Positions 23,539 through 36,857 of a stretch of DNA of 64,000 nt are shown piece after piece (position 1 is the first letter of the stretch; every line of letters begins with the position of its first letter). A model generated the notes under the pieces. It had not been told where the DNA came from. It was given only the letters and a program-made list of their open reading frames with translations, and ran no database searches. The stretch comes from Hermatobates lingyangjiaoensis (taxonomy: Eukaryota > Arthropoda > Insecta > Hemiptera > Hermatobatidae), in contig JAPFBL010000001.1 of assembly GCA_026182355.1 (NCBI GenBank), forward strand, positions 1,798,001 through 1,862,000. The letters run 5' to 3'. A program made the translations under genes and the position numbers.

Positions 23539-25149
23539 AGTGTGTTAGCATTCCTTGTTACCACGCTACGGTCCAGAATCTTTGATGGATCAAGTTGATA
23601 TTTTACACAAAAATGGGCCTCATAGGGAAGAAGATCCCTATTGTTTGGGAAGAATTATGCATGATGGGAAAGTCACTTTTTTTTGCCAAAAACCGTTTTT
23701 TTTAAAACATTTATTTCTCCTAAACTGATAACCCTAGAGTTTTGAAATTTTGACATTATCCTTGAGGTTACAAATGGAACAAACGAAAAATATATTTAGA
23801 ATTTTAAATCAACGGGAAATATTTTATTTTTCAATAAAATGTAAAAATTTTGACTTATAATTCAATCTCAAACCTTGTGAGAGCGATACAAGCCATACTG
23901 TTTGACGAACAAGAATAAAGCTATGCCTATAAATAGAACATTATGTGTAGAATGAATTGAGATATTTTTTTTTAAAATTACATTCGCTAAAGGGGCGTTA
24001 CAGTATGATTTCTGTTTTCAGAAAATGTTTTTTTGACGCTAAACGGCTCATTGAAAAATAATGAAAATTTGACCGAAAATGGAACAAAAAATTAGCAATT
24101 CATAAAAAAAAAATCATGAAGTTTCAGTTATGGGAAAGAGCAATAACGCTATAAAAACTGTTTGTTTATCTAAGACTAAGAGATCACCTGCTATACTTGT
24201 CGATTTTTTTATATTTTTTTTCATTGTTTACATTGACTTAGAAATTTTTTGAGCGATTCCACTGAGACAAAATTGATATTTATAAAGGAACAATTTAAAT
24301 TGTTTATTGACTTATATGAGATGTAAGAGGAATAATATTGTGCAGGAAAATGATAACACACACTCAGAAAAAGTTCGTATATATGTTATTTGACAAAGGG
24401 GAAGGAAAATGATCTTATTAAATACTAAGAAGCCATAAAATTCCCAGTATAATAATTCTGTTAAAAACCAAAAATGTAAAAGATAATTCAAAATTAAAAT
24501 CTTTCGTTTAGAGATTAATAAATGTAATTATCGTACATCTTTAATTAACAAATCACCTTAAAACAACATTTTCTTCGCTGTTTAAGATGTTTTTAGAGAA
24601 AAAAAGGGTATTTTACTGTTTTAAATTTGAAAATTTTACTTTAATATTCAATGTAGAAGGATGTCAAGTAAACGATGTAAGAAATCTACTGGCTATTTAA
24701 ACAATAGCCATGTTCTCTTGTAGGATAATATTTCGTTTCAAGAAATGTTCACATTGGTTTTTCAAAAATGTTATTACTGCTGTAGTTATACTAATGAAAT
24801 TATTTACAAATAATAAATTATATCCCATTTAGATAGTTATGTTATGCTTAAATGAGACGTTATGTTTTATATACTCAAGAAATTTGACATTAAGTTACTT
24901 ATAGTAAAGTAGAGTGTAGGCCACTCCAGATTTTTTAAGATAAATTCATATTAATGAATGACCTATCCAACTGTCTGAAATCGAGTCCTTTCCGATGATA
25001 GTTGAATCGAGGGATTCGCACTTACGGTAATATTGACGATGTTCCCATCACGTTGAAATACTTTATAGAGGTCTGTCACAGTGAGAGTTGGTTTTCCGCT
25101 GACGTTCTTGAAATCATTTTTAACTCATTCCACTATTATACGGGAGATG

Positions 25150-25400
25150 ATAAATAATAATGCTGGGATGGGCGATGGTGGAGTTACTTTCCTCAAAAGC
25201 TGAATGGCCAAGTGCGGCCGGCAGCTCTGTCGCGTGGCCTCTGCCGTCAGCCTGCACAAAGCGAGGCGGCCGCCTGCCCCGTCGCCCCAGGCGTCTTCGC
25301 AGCCTAATTGGGTCCATTGTGTGCAGCAACGATCGTATTTTGGAAACACAAGCGTGCGGCTCGCCACGGCCGTCTCAAAACAGCTAATAAACGGACGACA
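25150..25400. other. CpG-rich intronic island
   Basis: This is one of the most GC-rich stretches of the window, with many CpG (AAGCGAGGCGGCCGCCTGCC near 25258) in an intron that is otherwise about two thirds A+T. It contains a TAATTGGGTCCATTGTGTGC segment. Open frames exist on both strands but are arginine/proline-rich and have no fitting splice sites. It is a candidate enhancer or alternative promoter, or a piece of foreign or transposon DNA. Confidence 0.4.
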
Positions 25401-26064
25401 CGTGTCTGCACTTCACTTGTCAACGCCCTTTTTTAACAATTCTCCTTGCCTTCGCAACTTCTGCCACACATCACCCCACATTCTATTCAAACCAACATGG
25501 CTCTCATTCAATTTGTTCAATTATTTTTATAAGTCCTCAGTAAAGTATGCCATACGGTATTATATGTTTGTATTATTTATAAATGACGCCCAAAATATAT
25601 ATACATATGTGACTTTACGCTTTAAAGGTCTAAAATAACCAAGTATCGCTGTTAATTCTTTTTCATTTCATATCCTTATTGACCGTATTCAATAATTGTA
25701 CATCCCCTTTTACAAGAACACATATGTTTTATACTGAGTAATGCTGATATTTATTCTCACACATTTTCTAGCCAGTTTTTCTAACTTTCTTCCATATGTT
25801 GTCCATGTTTCAGACACAAGATAAACAAGTTCCTTAAAAAGTTTTATCGAATATTTTAACATATTTGGTCCCCATTGGCTATCATCAGGGTATTGTTTAA
25901 AAGATAATAGTTTATCCAATTGACACTATAATGAAAAAAAAATATATTAAGAATATAAAGAAAAACATAAAAGATGACATTGTCAGGCTTCATGATGACC
26001 AAAGAGGTTTCAACATGGCTAATAATGTGGTAAGGTTCCACACGTTTGTGAGAACGATATATAT

Positions 26065-26194
26065 ATACACGGATTAATTTACCACTGAAAATAATTTTGA
26101 AAATAAGTTTGCAAATTATTTTCACTGTGGTAAATTAATCTATCTATTATATAAAGTGTTATTTTGATTATTTTTGATATTTTGATTTTTGATT

Positions 26195-26256
<62 letters not shown>

Positions 26257-26385
26257 ATTTCACAATAAACACGTGAAATAACAATCAGTTGGGTTTTTGA
26301 CTCTGACGAAGACCGCTTGTTACGGTTAAAAGATCTTAGCTTGTTTTCCCATTTCTCATTGTGGTTTGATCATTGATTATATATA

Positions 26386-26420
<35 letters not shown>

Positions 26421-26670
26421 ACATATATATACGTTTCACAGTAAACCACAGACACAGAACAAAGAAACGAACACACTTACTGTCTCTAATTTTCGGTTGA
26501 ACTATCATCAGGAGAGTTGAAATACTCCAAGCGCACTTGTGTAGGCATTATAGATCTTGGTGCGCTTGGTGTACCTATCTCAACTCTCCTGATGACGTTT
26601 GAACCGAAAATTAGAGACAGTAAGTGTGTTCGTTTCTTTGTCCTGTGTCTGTGGTTTACTGTGAAACATT
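26065..26670. mobile_element. Penelope-type repeat cluster (AGATCT and AATT families)
   Basis: In order: an inverted repeat (GGATTAATTTACCACTG / CACTGTGGTAAATTAATC, 26072-26140); a TA run (26198-26253); an AGATCT-family unit on plus with CTGACGA at 26303 and AAGATCTT near 26330; a second TA run (26379-26420); and a palindrome (arms 26431-26520 and 26575-26668). In the palindrome's arms CTGATGA is followed by a short hairpin and GAA-AATT-A (plus 26589-26613, minus 26489-26511). TA microsatellites mark the borders of each piece. Confidence 0.6.
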
Positions 26671-28325
26671 TGTTGTACTTTTAGATCGTTTCCTGTTTAC
26701 ATATACATATACATCTTGAAAGAGGGAAACATAGAAAGAGATAATGACTGATGATTACCAATAAGTTTAATAGTGATTGATAATTTTTGATAAATAATGG
26801 TATGGTACCGTATGTATACAGCAAGATTTTGTAAGTCTCACATAGAATAAGATCCATAATGCTTACCCATCATATATTTGTCACAATCACCTACTCTTCA
26901 CTTTCACACCAAGTATTTATACCAAATATACCAAGTATTTATACCAAGTAGGGCCCTTAACAAAGCCTCATGATGAATTGATAGGCGTAGGAGGAAGATG
27001 ACATTGGTGTTGTATATAAGAAAGGGGTAAGAGTACTTTATTAAAAAGTGCAGAAGGCAAGGAAAATGAAATAAAGTTACTCAAAACTGGGTAAACAAAG
27101 GAAAAATTTGGAAAAACATTAAAAGCCTGTTAGCGCGAACACCGAAGACAAGGCTATTACACAGTTAAGTCTGAGTCTGAAAAAACCCTGACTACTGTTG
27201 ATACTCGTAGTATTTATAAATGAGTCAGACTTCACATCAATTGTATCCATTCAATATATTTTGAAAATATATAGAAACTGGTGGGTGTTTTTGATCTGTT
27301 TTTAACTCATGGATATCAAAACCTGCTAAAGATCTGCTGAATCAACTCTTAGTCTATTATATAATAATCTTTACAGTATACTTTTGTAAAGGGTACTATA
27401 TAGTTACGCAGGTATATAATTTCAAAAAACTTTGAAAAAGTTTTCTATTTCTTCATAAAGAAGTTTCTTTACATTCTAAGACTTTGTCTTGCACAAAGTT
27501 AGTGATCAAAGATTATGGATACGTTTTATACTTTTAATTAATTACTGACTTGCATAATGGGAAATAGTTAAACAATACATAACACACTAGTTTCTTTTCG
27601 ACTATTACAATCTAAGTTGAAATGATACCTGAAATGGGTCAGCGGGCGGCTGATAGAGGTCAGGTCGAAATCTACGAAGTTTAGACGGAAGTAATTTTCG
27701 TTTAGTCATATGAACACAAAATGAAAGGAAGTAAAGATCTATTGAAAAGAACTAGTTACGACTGAGCTGAATTAATTAGTCAAACAAGAGGGGTCAAGAG
27801 ATAAAGAGAGTCAAGCGAATCCGAGATGACTCGAGTAGGGCTGATAGAGCATTGATTTGTAGAGCAGTCGACTCAAGGCTGTTGGCCAAGCTAATGTTCC
27901 ACATTGACTGGCGTAATCCACAACGTGTTAGCTCAATTGCGCTGCTTCAGCTGTTCAAATTCAAAAGCTGAGTGGAGTAGTATCACCACGTCTGTATTGC
28001 AGCCACAAATCTAATACTCAACAAGTTAAATAAAGAATATTAAAAGTGCTTTAGCAGTGGCCTGACACATTTTATAGTTTATTTTGTAAACTTTCTGCGA
28101 CCATTTTTTTTTATACTTCCTTATGTTTCACTCCCTCAAATCCTCCCTCTCCCATGCAACAGTACTATGACTTAGAGATACCATTAATAATAACATAAAA
28201 TAAATACTAATGAACTACATCACAGAGTCATATCCCTTCTTTATCAATCAATTTGTTGTCAAACAAATTCGTAAAGTGTAAAAAGAAAAGTATAAACTAA
28301 TTACACTTTAACCAGTTCTCATAAA

Positions 28326-28906
28326 CAGTGGCATAGCAACTACTCTTGTCGCCCGGGACGGTCATAAGATTTGACACCTCCCCCCCCCCCCCCGGACCCA
28401 TTTTGCGGGCTATTGATAATCTGTTACCTTCAAAATTTCAAGAAGTCCTCCAAATATTTATTTTTATGGCATTACAATCAAGGATCCAATTTTAGACTGA
28501 TGAAATTAGTCCCAGACTTTCATCTTATTACAGTACTCGTATAGTCATCATCAAAGAAAACCACAGATTTTTCAAAATAAAAACATATAATTCAGGTCAT
28601 AAAGATATAGTTACATTAAATTTTCTGGTTACGGAAACAAATTGAATAAACTTTCAGCCCCTTTAAAAAAAATAGTTTTGAAAAATTTAAAATAAATTTA
28701 TTTTTAATTTGTAAATATTACAGTGGAAAAAATCCGTTTAAAAACAGTATCACAAAAAAAAATAATAATAACTACGACCTTAAAAAATCATTTTAGTATA
28801 ATATATCAAAGTTTTTGTTAACTTTTTATTCTTTTAATTTTTTTATTTTGTATTTTAACCCCTAAAAATGCCACCCCTCCCGCCACCACCTCTTGCTTTG
28901 CCACTG
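28326..28906. mobile_element. Non-autonomous hAT transposon with 8-bp target duplication
   Basis: The element begins CAGTGGCATAGCAA and ends with the inverse of CAGTGGCAAAGCAA (13 of 14 terminal bases match). It is flanked on both sides by the same 8 bp, CTCATAAA (28318-28325 and 28907-28914). Eight-base duplications and CAGTGGC-type termini are features of the hAT superfamily. The 581-bp body is AT-rich with a C-run (28378-28393) and has no coding capacity, so it must have been moved by a transposase from elsewhere. Confidence 0.85.
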
Positions 28907-31609
28907 CTCATAAAAGAAATTGCTTCTAAACTTTCAAAAACTAAAAAGAAGCTAAGATAAAAAATGAAATCAAAAATATAACTTTCTAGCAAATCATTAA
29001 CTGTGGAATGCGAAAATATATTTTAAATACCTTAAAATTGAATACAGTTGATTTAGCAGAATTTCCTCTTACTTTTAAAGTAAGTAAGTTTAAAGTATGT
29101 AAGTCTACTTCAAGTAAACGAAGCATGATCGTTCGCTATTTTCCAAAAACAGTTAAAATAACTATCGTGTGCAACTTCCTCATTTAAAGATATTTTTAAA
29201 ATAACAAATAGATTTTTAATAAATTTTGTAGCAATAGTTGATATTCCTACATAATTTTGTTTGATGCTAAAATACTACAATCGATTCTTAAGGTAAAGAC
29301 AAGCTTTAATTACTGATAACTATCTTTCAGGCAATATTATTTTCTTTCTCATCTAATTTTGTCCAATATTTTTCAAAATCAAATTTTTTCAGTTTCAAGT
29401 TTAACTTTTAAAATTCATAAAAAATGGCACTTCATAAATAGGGGGTAGTACGAATAGAGATATTATTTTCCAACTTGACAAGTAACAGAAAATATTGATT
29501 CAATGATAATGTGAAAAAGGAAATGTTGAGGGGGATATTATTATTAAATTTGATAAATGATACAGTAATCAACTACAGACTATTCTAATTAATTAACAAC
29601 AAATGATTTACTTAGAACTATTCCTGCTTGATGCAAAAATACTACAATTTACTAAGTACTTATCTTAATTTAACTTCAGTTTCTTTAGTTCTTATCCTAT
29701 TCTGAGAGCTTTTACAGTTTTAAAAGAAATTTTTTAATCACTCACCACCAATACTGTTGCTCAAGATTTGATCTACAATATTTAATGGAATAAAAATCTG
29801 TTGGCAGAACTAGCAGAACATCACAATAATTAAATACCATAATACTGTTGGTTTCACAGAGGTTGGTAGGAATATTGCGCTTATGTGAACTTCTCATAAC
29901 TTCTCCTGAGATTGGTGGATTTAGAAGCTTTGTTAAAATCCCTCTTTGAGATTGAAAGATTGTGGTTATTAAAACAGTTAAGAGCAACACAATGGGGAAC
30001 ATTTGAGGACGCCTTCACAGTCACCGAAGTATTTATTAGACTGTCTTGGAGTAGGGAATAAAAAATGGGAGAGCATATATAGGCCTTAATATTGCCTGAG
30101 TGCTGCCATGGAGTTACAAAAAGAAATGGAACCACAGGATCATGGTCCACTATTGAAATCTGGGAAATACACAAATACGTGATAACCACGTGTTTAATCA
30201 CAGTAATCATTTATCACAGTAAAAAACAAAGTTCTACGGTAGTACTGAATGCAATCAAAAAACACTTAAATCCTCACTATTCAAAGCTGAGGTATTGTAT
30301 ATCAAGAGACTAAGCAGCCAACCAGGAGCAATGCGCTGCTTATGAAGGAAATAAAAGAACTCTGTGCTGTCTGTAGGTATGGTTTCACTCCGTATGGATA
30401 CATTACTCTTCAACTAATACTGAAATCAGAATGGCAGGAAAGTCTAAAAGCTGCATGGCTTAGTACTTAAAAAGATGGCTCCTGTAACCCACTTACAGGC
30501 AGATCTCGAAACACCTACCCTTTAAATATATCCTTGTACGTATATCAGTGGTATTTCACAAACCACCCAAGTTAGGAAAATGTTTGCTGTTATTGAGGCA
30601 GTATGACTCTTCACAAGGAATAACTTACTACCAACATTATTCCTAATTTACTCAGAAATAGCCGTCGTCTAACTGCCAGGGTTCCTAAAACATGTGTGAA
30701 ACCAGGCAAAGAAAAGGCAAACTAAGCAGCCAAAACTTCATATCGCGCACAGTCTTTCTCACTCACAACTGAAGTATTGGACTCCCACATTAATCAATAA
30801 GGAGGACGATGAAATGATTATACATTTTCTTACAAGCGTAATCTGTGATCGGCTCTTAGAGAGTACTAGTCACACCTACATTCCTTCAGACCTGGCAAAC
30901 AAAAAGGAGCATCAGCACAGTGACAAATCTAACAAAATGCCAAAATGAACACAGAGCAAAACTTACCTCGCAAACTTGGAACGTCTCTAACTTAGAATGG
31001 TCCACACGGAGCAGAATAGATGAAACACCAGGAGTGGGGCATAGCAAACAAAGTGGATGTGCAAGGAAAGCAGTCACGAGTAAGAATACGCGGTGTTATT
31101 CAATTATGCAATTTATGGAATGGACTTTAATCCATTATATATCTTTTAAAAATAATTAAGCATGAAACAAATAATAAAACAGGAAAATATTCATATTATT
31201 GCAAACATTGTGAAATCTGATTGCAATTAGTATAACAAATACAATGTTAAAGTTATACAGAATATTGAAAACGGTCAATTTGCATATTAATATATGAACC
31301 AAAATTACCAGTACGATTGTTAACAATCATTTATTAACTAATATTATCCTGTTGGTTTTCATTAATATATAAATTTGTACAAATATATTTTTGTTAGGTA
31401 AAGTAATATTACTTTAAGTAAATAAGTATTTATTTAAGTGTTAATGAACAAATTTGAAATTAATTCATTTTGGATAAAATATCTTGAAACCCAACCAACA
31501 TATTTGAACAAGATACTGAAGTAACGCAGACTGTTTTAAAAAGGATGAAAAGAGAAATTAGTAGTGAGTTTCATAGAAGCTTGTAAAACTTGAGACGCAT
31601 TTTACAAAA

Positions 31610-31830
31610 AATGTGTCAGGGGAAATAGGTACAAGGAGTAGAAAGGGCGAGGGAGGAAGGAGACAAGAGGCTGGCGCCGGCCTGGCAAGCCGAGTGTGCT
31701 TTGGCGTTAACTACCTCCGCCTGCCATCGCAACCCCTCAGCGAGCTGAAGGGAAACCAGTGCCGCAGTCGGCACTTCCTGCGCCAAACCAGCCACTCCAA
31801 GGTGACCTTCAGAGGAACGCACGTATTCTA
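31610..31830. other. GC-rich intronic island
   Basis: About 220 bp of GC-rich DNA (CTGGCGCCGGCCTGGCAAGC, then TTGGCGTTAACTACC) in AT-rich intron. Open frames on both strands end without usable splice sites. A candidate regulatory element of the same kind as the other islands in this intron. Confidence 0.35.
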
Positions 31831-32639
31831 AAAGAGCATCCCAACCAAAGCAATATAGACTCAACAAAGGGCTCTCACAACAACAATCGATACAAACCCA
31901 AAGCGATACAAAACCCATTTTAAGATATCTCTAAGGAATTATGGTCTTTATCAGTCCTTAATTTAAATTGATATAGACATCTCCAATTCTTTAGCTGATA
32001 TCAGATCTCCCCATCTCTAACATTGGGACATGTTAACTATTCAGAATGATTGCAGCAACCTGTCCCTATCTACTACAAACCCTTAGAAGGGGTTCAACAA
32101 TTACAACACACTAGAGGATTACTGGGAATCCACGAAGGCAAATATTACTTTGACGGTCCACGGTAGGCGATTAGTGCTCCATCTTAAGTTTATATGCGTA
32201 TATCAGGACAGTATAACTAAAAATATTTCAAAGCCTGGCAGGCTGACTGTTAGACTATTCAAGCACAATAATTAAAACATAAGCCCAAATATCCTCGTCG
32301 ATTCGTTATAGCGGTTCAATAATATTAAAATATTACATTTTTTTATGTTAAATTCAAAACTGATTCTTTTCAGTTCAATTTATTTATTTCAATTCAAAAC
32401 TGATTCTATACAATATTTCAGCATACTTTATAAAATGTTAATAAAGAAATATTTTTGTTGTAGATTTTTGTATTTCGACATCACGTTGTAAATGTAATAA
32501 AATTATTTCATAGTTAACTTTTCATTTATCTAATGAAATTATTTGTTTGAAAATTTACACGGGCATAATTATGTTTTTTTCAGTATCAGAGTGGAGGGGG
32601 GAGAGAGTGGGCGACCAGAGATGGTAAAATAGCTCTCAG

Positions 32640-32685
32640 GTTGTCCACGAGAAAACAAAGGTTGAGTACCCCTGGTCTAGAAGAT
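32640..32685 (-). mobile_element. Isolated hAT-like terminus
   Basis: Read on the minus strand, ACCAGGGGTACTCAACCTTTG is the classic terminal sequence of many hAT elements, followed by GAGAGCTATTTTACC-type subterminal DNA. No matching opposite terminus was found nearby, so this is probably a broken end of an old copy. Confidence 0.4.
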
Positions 32686-33185
32686 TGAAACTAATCCATC
32701 AAAATGGCAAGAGGCTTGGGTGACACCTAAACTGTGCGTCCACAAACACAACACTCAATTACAACTATCTTTAGGTCCTTGGAGTTACACCGACACAAAG
32801 GGAAAACTTAGAACTATGCCTCTCGGACTCATGACAGCTTGCACTCTAGAGAACCGTATGAGAACTATACCTCCTGCAGTCTTGGCACGGCCTCCGACGT
32901 CAGGAGTCGCATTTACCACCTCATCTAAATGCACTTATATGTTTCAGTAAAAAACTCCGATCCTATATCAGATGCAACACATTACATTAATTTGTTACAT
33001 TTTATGTTATTAAGTAAAGAATCCATTGAGAACCTAATGTGTGCGATGCTGTAATCTGATTAATACCTTTTATAAGCATTAATATTCCATCAGATCGCTT
33101 CGTCTTAGGTAATATTGTTATAATAAAATATTTATTCTTGTTATTATATGATTACTGTTTATGTATAAGATAAAATGTTCATTGT

Positions 33186-33500
33186 AGGGTAAAAAGCCAA
33201 TGAAATAGTCTACACATATTGAAATTTAATAGTACAAAAAATGCGTTTCGAACACGTAGTGTTCTTCTTCAGGCATTAACTAAGGGTGAGTGTCTGTGGT
33301 ACAACTAACTGGGAATAGGATGGAAGTGAAGAAGAACACTACGTGTTCGAAACGCGTTGTTTATACTATTAAATTTCCCTATGTGGAGACTATTTCATTA
33401 GCTTTTTACCCTACAATGAGTAAATACCACATAATAACTGATTGCGCCACCTTAGTATCAGGTAAAATGTTTTTATGCAGCCCTCATAATGTTATGCGAA
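33186..33500. mobile_element. Short palindromic Penelope-type copy, ACGCGT family
   Basis: Arms of about 85-90 bp (left about 33186-33272, right about 33326-33415) share GTAGGGTAAAAAGC, GAAATAGTC and the ribozyme-like box with hairpin GAACAC/GTGTTC. The left box reads CTGAAGA ... GAAACGCAT (33241-33272, minus); the right has GTGAAGA ... GAAACGCGTT (33326-33358, plus). The right end continues into GAGTAAATACCACA and GATTGCGCCA, the family terminus also seen at 14310-15039 and 50790-50925. Confidence 0.65.
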
Positions 33501-33595
33501 TATAGAGAAATGTTGTCAGATGATATGCGAGTATTCGATCAATCCTCGAAAATCCCTGTCTTTTGCAGTATTAATATATATATTGAATTTATATA

Positions 33596-34880
33596 TATTA
33601 TACTAGCAAATGTACCCGTCTTTGACGGAATCAAAAATTCTATTATACTTGGTATTCCAACATATCAATTATAGTATTATACTAATACTATAATTAGAAA
33701 TTATAGAATAGTAGAAAACACCATTATTAGTACAGTGTTAAACAAATGCCTCTGTATACACTACATTAGCTGTCTGTCCTTCAGGTTCATGGAAGAACAA
33801 TCAGTTGAAACCTCTGACTATTGAGCAAGTAAACTACAGTTGACCATGTGAGAAAAACTTGGTTTCGCTAACTTGAATTCCTGCGTTAGATAAAGTCTCC
33901 CTTTGCGACTTAGTTAACGTCATTGCGAAATAGACTCTGAGGGGACCTTGCAATCATTTGAATGGAAACAGACAGTGGTTCGGAAGACTCCCCAATACCA
34001 CATCCAGTCATTATGTCCGCCTCTATGGCATATCTGTGTAGAGCACGAACTCAGAGTCGTGTCCCGTTGCACAGTTTTTGGGTCACTCATGTTTCGTAAC
34101 ATGAAATTTGTTACTGCTATAAATTGCAGCATCATTGGTGCTCCTACTTTAAGTTTTTACTCATGAGCAGGCAGTCCAGGAGAAATAAATTCAGAGTCAA
34201 GAAATAATTAGATAATGAACTGCTTCTTCATCACTAATCCAATCTCTTTACTGACTTGTAAGTTCTTTCCTCGGCTTCATATAGCGTAAGAACTTGTTTG
34301 TTGATTTCTCATGCCTGTTCATATTAAGGGCTGAGAATTGCTCGTTTACAAAACACTTATTCTCAATAGATAGTACATCCTTAACTCTGTGAAACACCAT
34401 TTCAATGATGTCAAATACGCAATATATTCATGTGCTCAATTGAAATTAAAATCAACTAACAATACCTACTTGCCACACCTGTGTATTTTCAAAACAAACT
34501 TGTCTGTGAAGTTAGGAAAATACAGCTAAAAGCCCCATAACTTCGCTTCTGTACTGAATTAATAATCTATTTAGAGCCCATATTTTAAGTTAGGCACACA
34601 CAAATCCAGTGTCAATGTTTCAGCTCACTATGTCTTATGGTGGCTGAGTTTACTTGTGACAAACATTTTTGCGTTAAACGTCCATAACTTCACTTCTACG
34701 TTGAATTTCCAATCAATTCATAGCCTATATTTTAAGTTAGACCTACACAAATCTACTGTAAAAGTTTCAGCTTTATATGTCTTATGGTAGCTGAGTTTAC
34801 CTGTGACAATGTTTTGCGGACAAACCGACAAACCGACAGAAATTTTTCTAAGGGCGGATTCGGTTTCTCCAATGTATGAA
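33596..34880 (-). mobile_element. Helitron-type relic with PIF1-like helicase fragment
   Basis: On the minus strand, 34180-33740 matches the helicase piece at 55365-56045. Recognisable words are KVGAP, CNGT (in the shifted frame), IEADIMTGCG and NSQRFQLIVL-like segments, but stops and frameshifts make it non-functional. Upstream in element direction, 34500-34850 contains two tandem units of about 150 bp (CATAACTTCNCTTCT; ATATTTTAAGTTAG; CTTATGGT(G/A)GCTGAGTTTAC). The far end is CTAGCAAATGTACCCG on the plus strand near 33604, a type of border often seen on such elements. The C-terminal helicase domain of Helitron Rep-Hel proteins is PIF1-like; Helitron membership is inferred, as no Rep domain is present. 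Confidence 0.65.
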
Positions 34881-35579
34881 ACGTAAAGAAAACTTGAAAT
34901 GAGTCAGTTCTAAGCAATGTACAGACAAAATCATTATTTTATTTATAAAGATACGTAAAAGGTCCCTTTTGCAATTAAAACCAATACATTTAAGAAGAAT
35001 ATAGCAAAATGTATAAGAAATGAGACGCATGAATGCCAGTCGATTGGGAAAACAAATGTCTACGAAGATTTACTGACGCCTTATTAGTCAAACAAACCGC
35101 AACAATGCCATTCTAATGAAAACATCTACTTGTCTAATTTACTGAAAACAATGTGTTTTCCTCGCATATATCTGCTGCACGTGCACGGTATCAAGAACAA
35201 ATTTAATGATACATCACCATAAATTTGCAAACAACAATTTAAAAATATTCAGATTAATTGTGTTTGCGTTTTCTATTGGAACATTAAAAAAAATAAATAG
35301 TAACTTTTAAATGGGAAATTTTTGTTAACTAACTTACACACAATAAAACAAAAACAATTTAATTATTAGAATCTTGATAAAAACTACATCGTTTTTATTA
35401 TGGCATGTACTATATTTATGATGTTAAATAGATGCCTTACTATATGTTCATTGGAATGCATCACAATCAGAAAAGGATAAAATTATGTCAATTTTTGAGT
35501 TCAACTTCAGATTCCTGTATGTAATTAATACAAAAAAGTGAGCTGAATGAGGTAGTATTAAAAGTTTACCAACAGACAT

Positions 35580-36200
35580 TCGTCTGAGGAGTAGGGCTGT
35601 GAGCGTGGGAGAGGTAGAGTACCATTTTTTAGGGGTCCTTAAGGAGAGAGGCAGGAGACAGTGAGGGAGTTGCTACCCACAGTAAATCATGCCAGCCGGG
35701 CATCTCTACTGCCTTAATTGATATACGTGTCCAGGAGAGCTCATGACGGATGCTCACCAACAATTATCACTGGAGACCATGTAGGTTTTTCTCTCTGTAT
35801 ATCAATGTGTTAAAAGAAGTGCTATCCATCAGAAGCGTAACGAGTTGTTTTGTTCTTTGCTCGCTGCTACTCTTTATATTTAGTTTTCAGTTATCTAGGT
35901 TGGAGGCTGTTTTTTTTTTTTTTAAACAGGAGAGAAAACAAGTGTGACAAGGGCCCATGTGGCTGGGTTTGTTTTTCTACGGCAATTTTTCCGTTATTTC
36001 CACAATTGCTGAATGAAACACTCGACGCCGAGTGTGTTGGACACGATTCGCAGTCTTCTCTTGATTTGCAACCTCCCCAAGGGTTGCTATTTTTTCAGGG
36101 TTGTATTTCAGAGCGGCCTTGTCGCCGCGTCAAATCCACAGTCCCCCCACTACCCCTCTCCACCTAGATATTCTCCCTCATCTGGACCATTATTCCTGCT
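35580..36200. other. GC-richer intronic region
   Basis: Composition is closer to balanced, with CpG-containing words (CTCGACGCCGAGTGTGTTGG near 36021, CTTGTCGCCGCGTCAAATCC near 36118) and C-runs. Plus-strand frames of 65-105 codons exist but show no recognisable domain and carry a poly-T-derived phenylalanine run. Considered non-coding; possibly regulatory. Confidence 0.3.
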
Positions 36201-36584
36201 GTTTCAGTTTCAAATGTATGCAACGACATTTATCATAGTTGGGGAGACATTACTAGAGGATTGAGAATCCACTTATTTAATAATTGTAGATAGTAACGCA
36301 TTGAAATATAAACAGCGATTAATGCAAAAACAATTTTAAAAAAAGGCCTGGACTAAATAAAAGAAATGCACCTAATTTAAAATTAATGATTTCAGAAGCA
36401 CTCACTCCAATCCAAACGAAACAAAATGTCTATAATATTTATGTGAGTTGCACCACTGATAAAATCACATCTCCCCTTAAAATCTTCTTCAATTTATTTC
36501 AATTATTAATATTTAATCCACACATATCTAATTTCAACTAAAAACTAAAACTACTCAGTTTTCAATTTACCTAAACCAATAGAA

Positions 36585-36857
36585 TCACACAAGAGGTGTC
36601 ACACCAAGACACTAAAGTAGTATAAATCAATCACACGTTATCTACGATTGTATATTTACAAAACTGATGTTATATCAAGACATTCAGAGAAGCTAGGTGA
36701 CTCAATCTTATGACATCTAGAACCGTACCTTCTCACAAGAGATGTTACGTCAAGACACTGGGTAATGATATACACATGTTACCTAGAACTATAGCTTTAG
36801 ACAAAAGACATAACATAATGTCACTGAGAATCTGTATGACTCAATCTCAACTGCAGT
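36585..36857. repeat. Degenerate 70-bp tandem repeat, about four units
   Basis: Four successive units of 60-75 bp share the order ACAAGAGATGTTACGTCAAG, ACACTG, a TGACTCAATC or ATACACATGTTACC segment, then CTAGAACTATA. Units are diverged from one another, so the array is old. Confidence 0.55.

Noticed and set aside
25120..25640. Several overlapping open frames (69-144 codons) in GC-rich DNA
   Set aside because: High GC removes stop codons on both strands. Peptides are Arg/Pro-rich without domains, and no splice sites fit.
29742..30313. Overlapping frames of 73-109 codons on both strands
   Set aside because: No recognisable protein, no matching splice sites; sense and antisense frames are equally open.
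31616..31918. Open frame of 100 codons on the minus strand
   Set aside because: Lies in a GC-rich island, with an equally open opposite strand and no recognisable motif.
33948..34166. 72-codon plus-strand frame
   Set aside because: Antisense shadow of the helicase relic on the minus strand; the same happens at 55583-55774 for the other copy.
35850..36167. 105-codon plus-strand frame
   Set aside because: Begins with a poly-T-derived F run; no domain, no exon signals.
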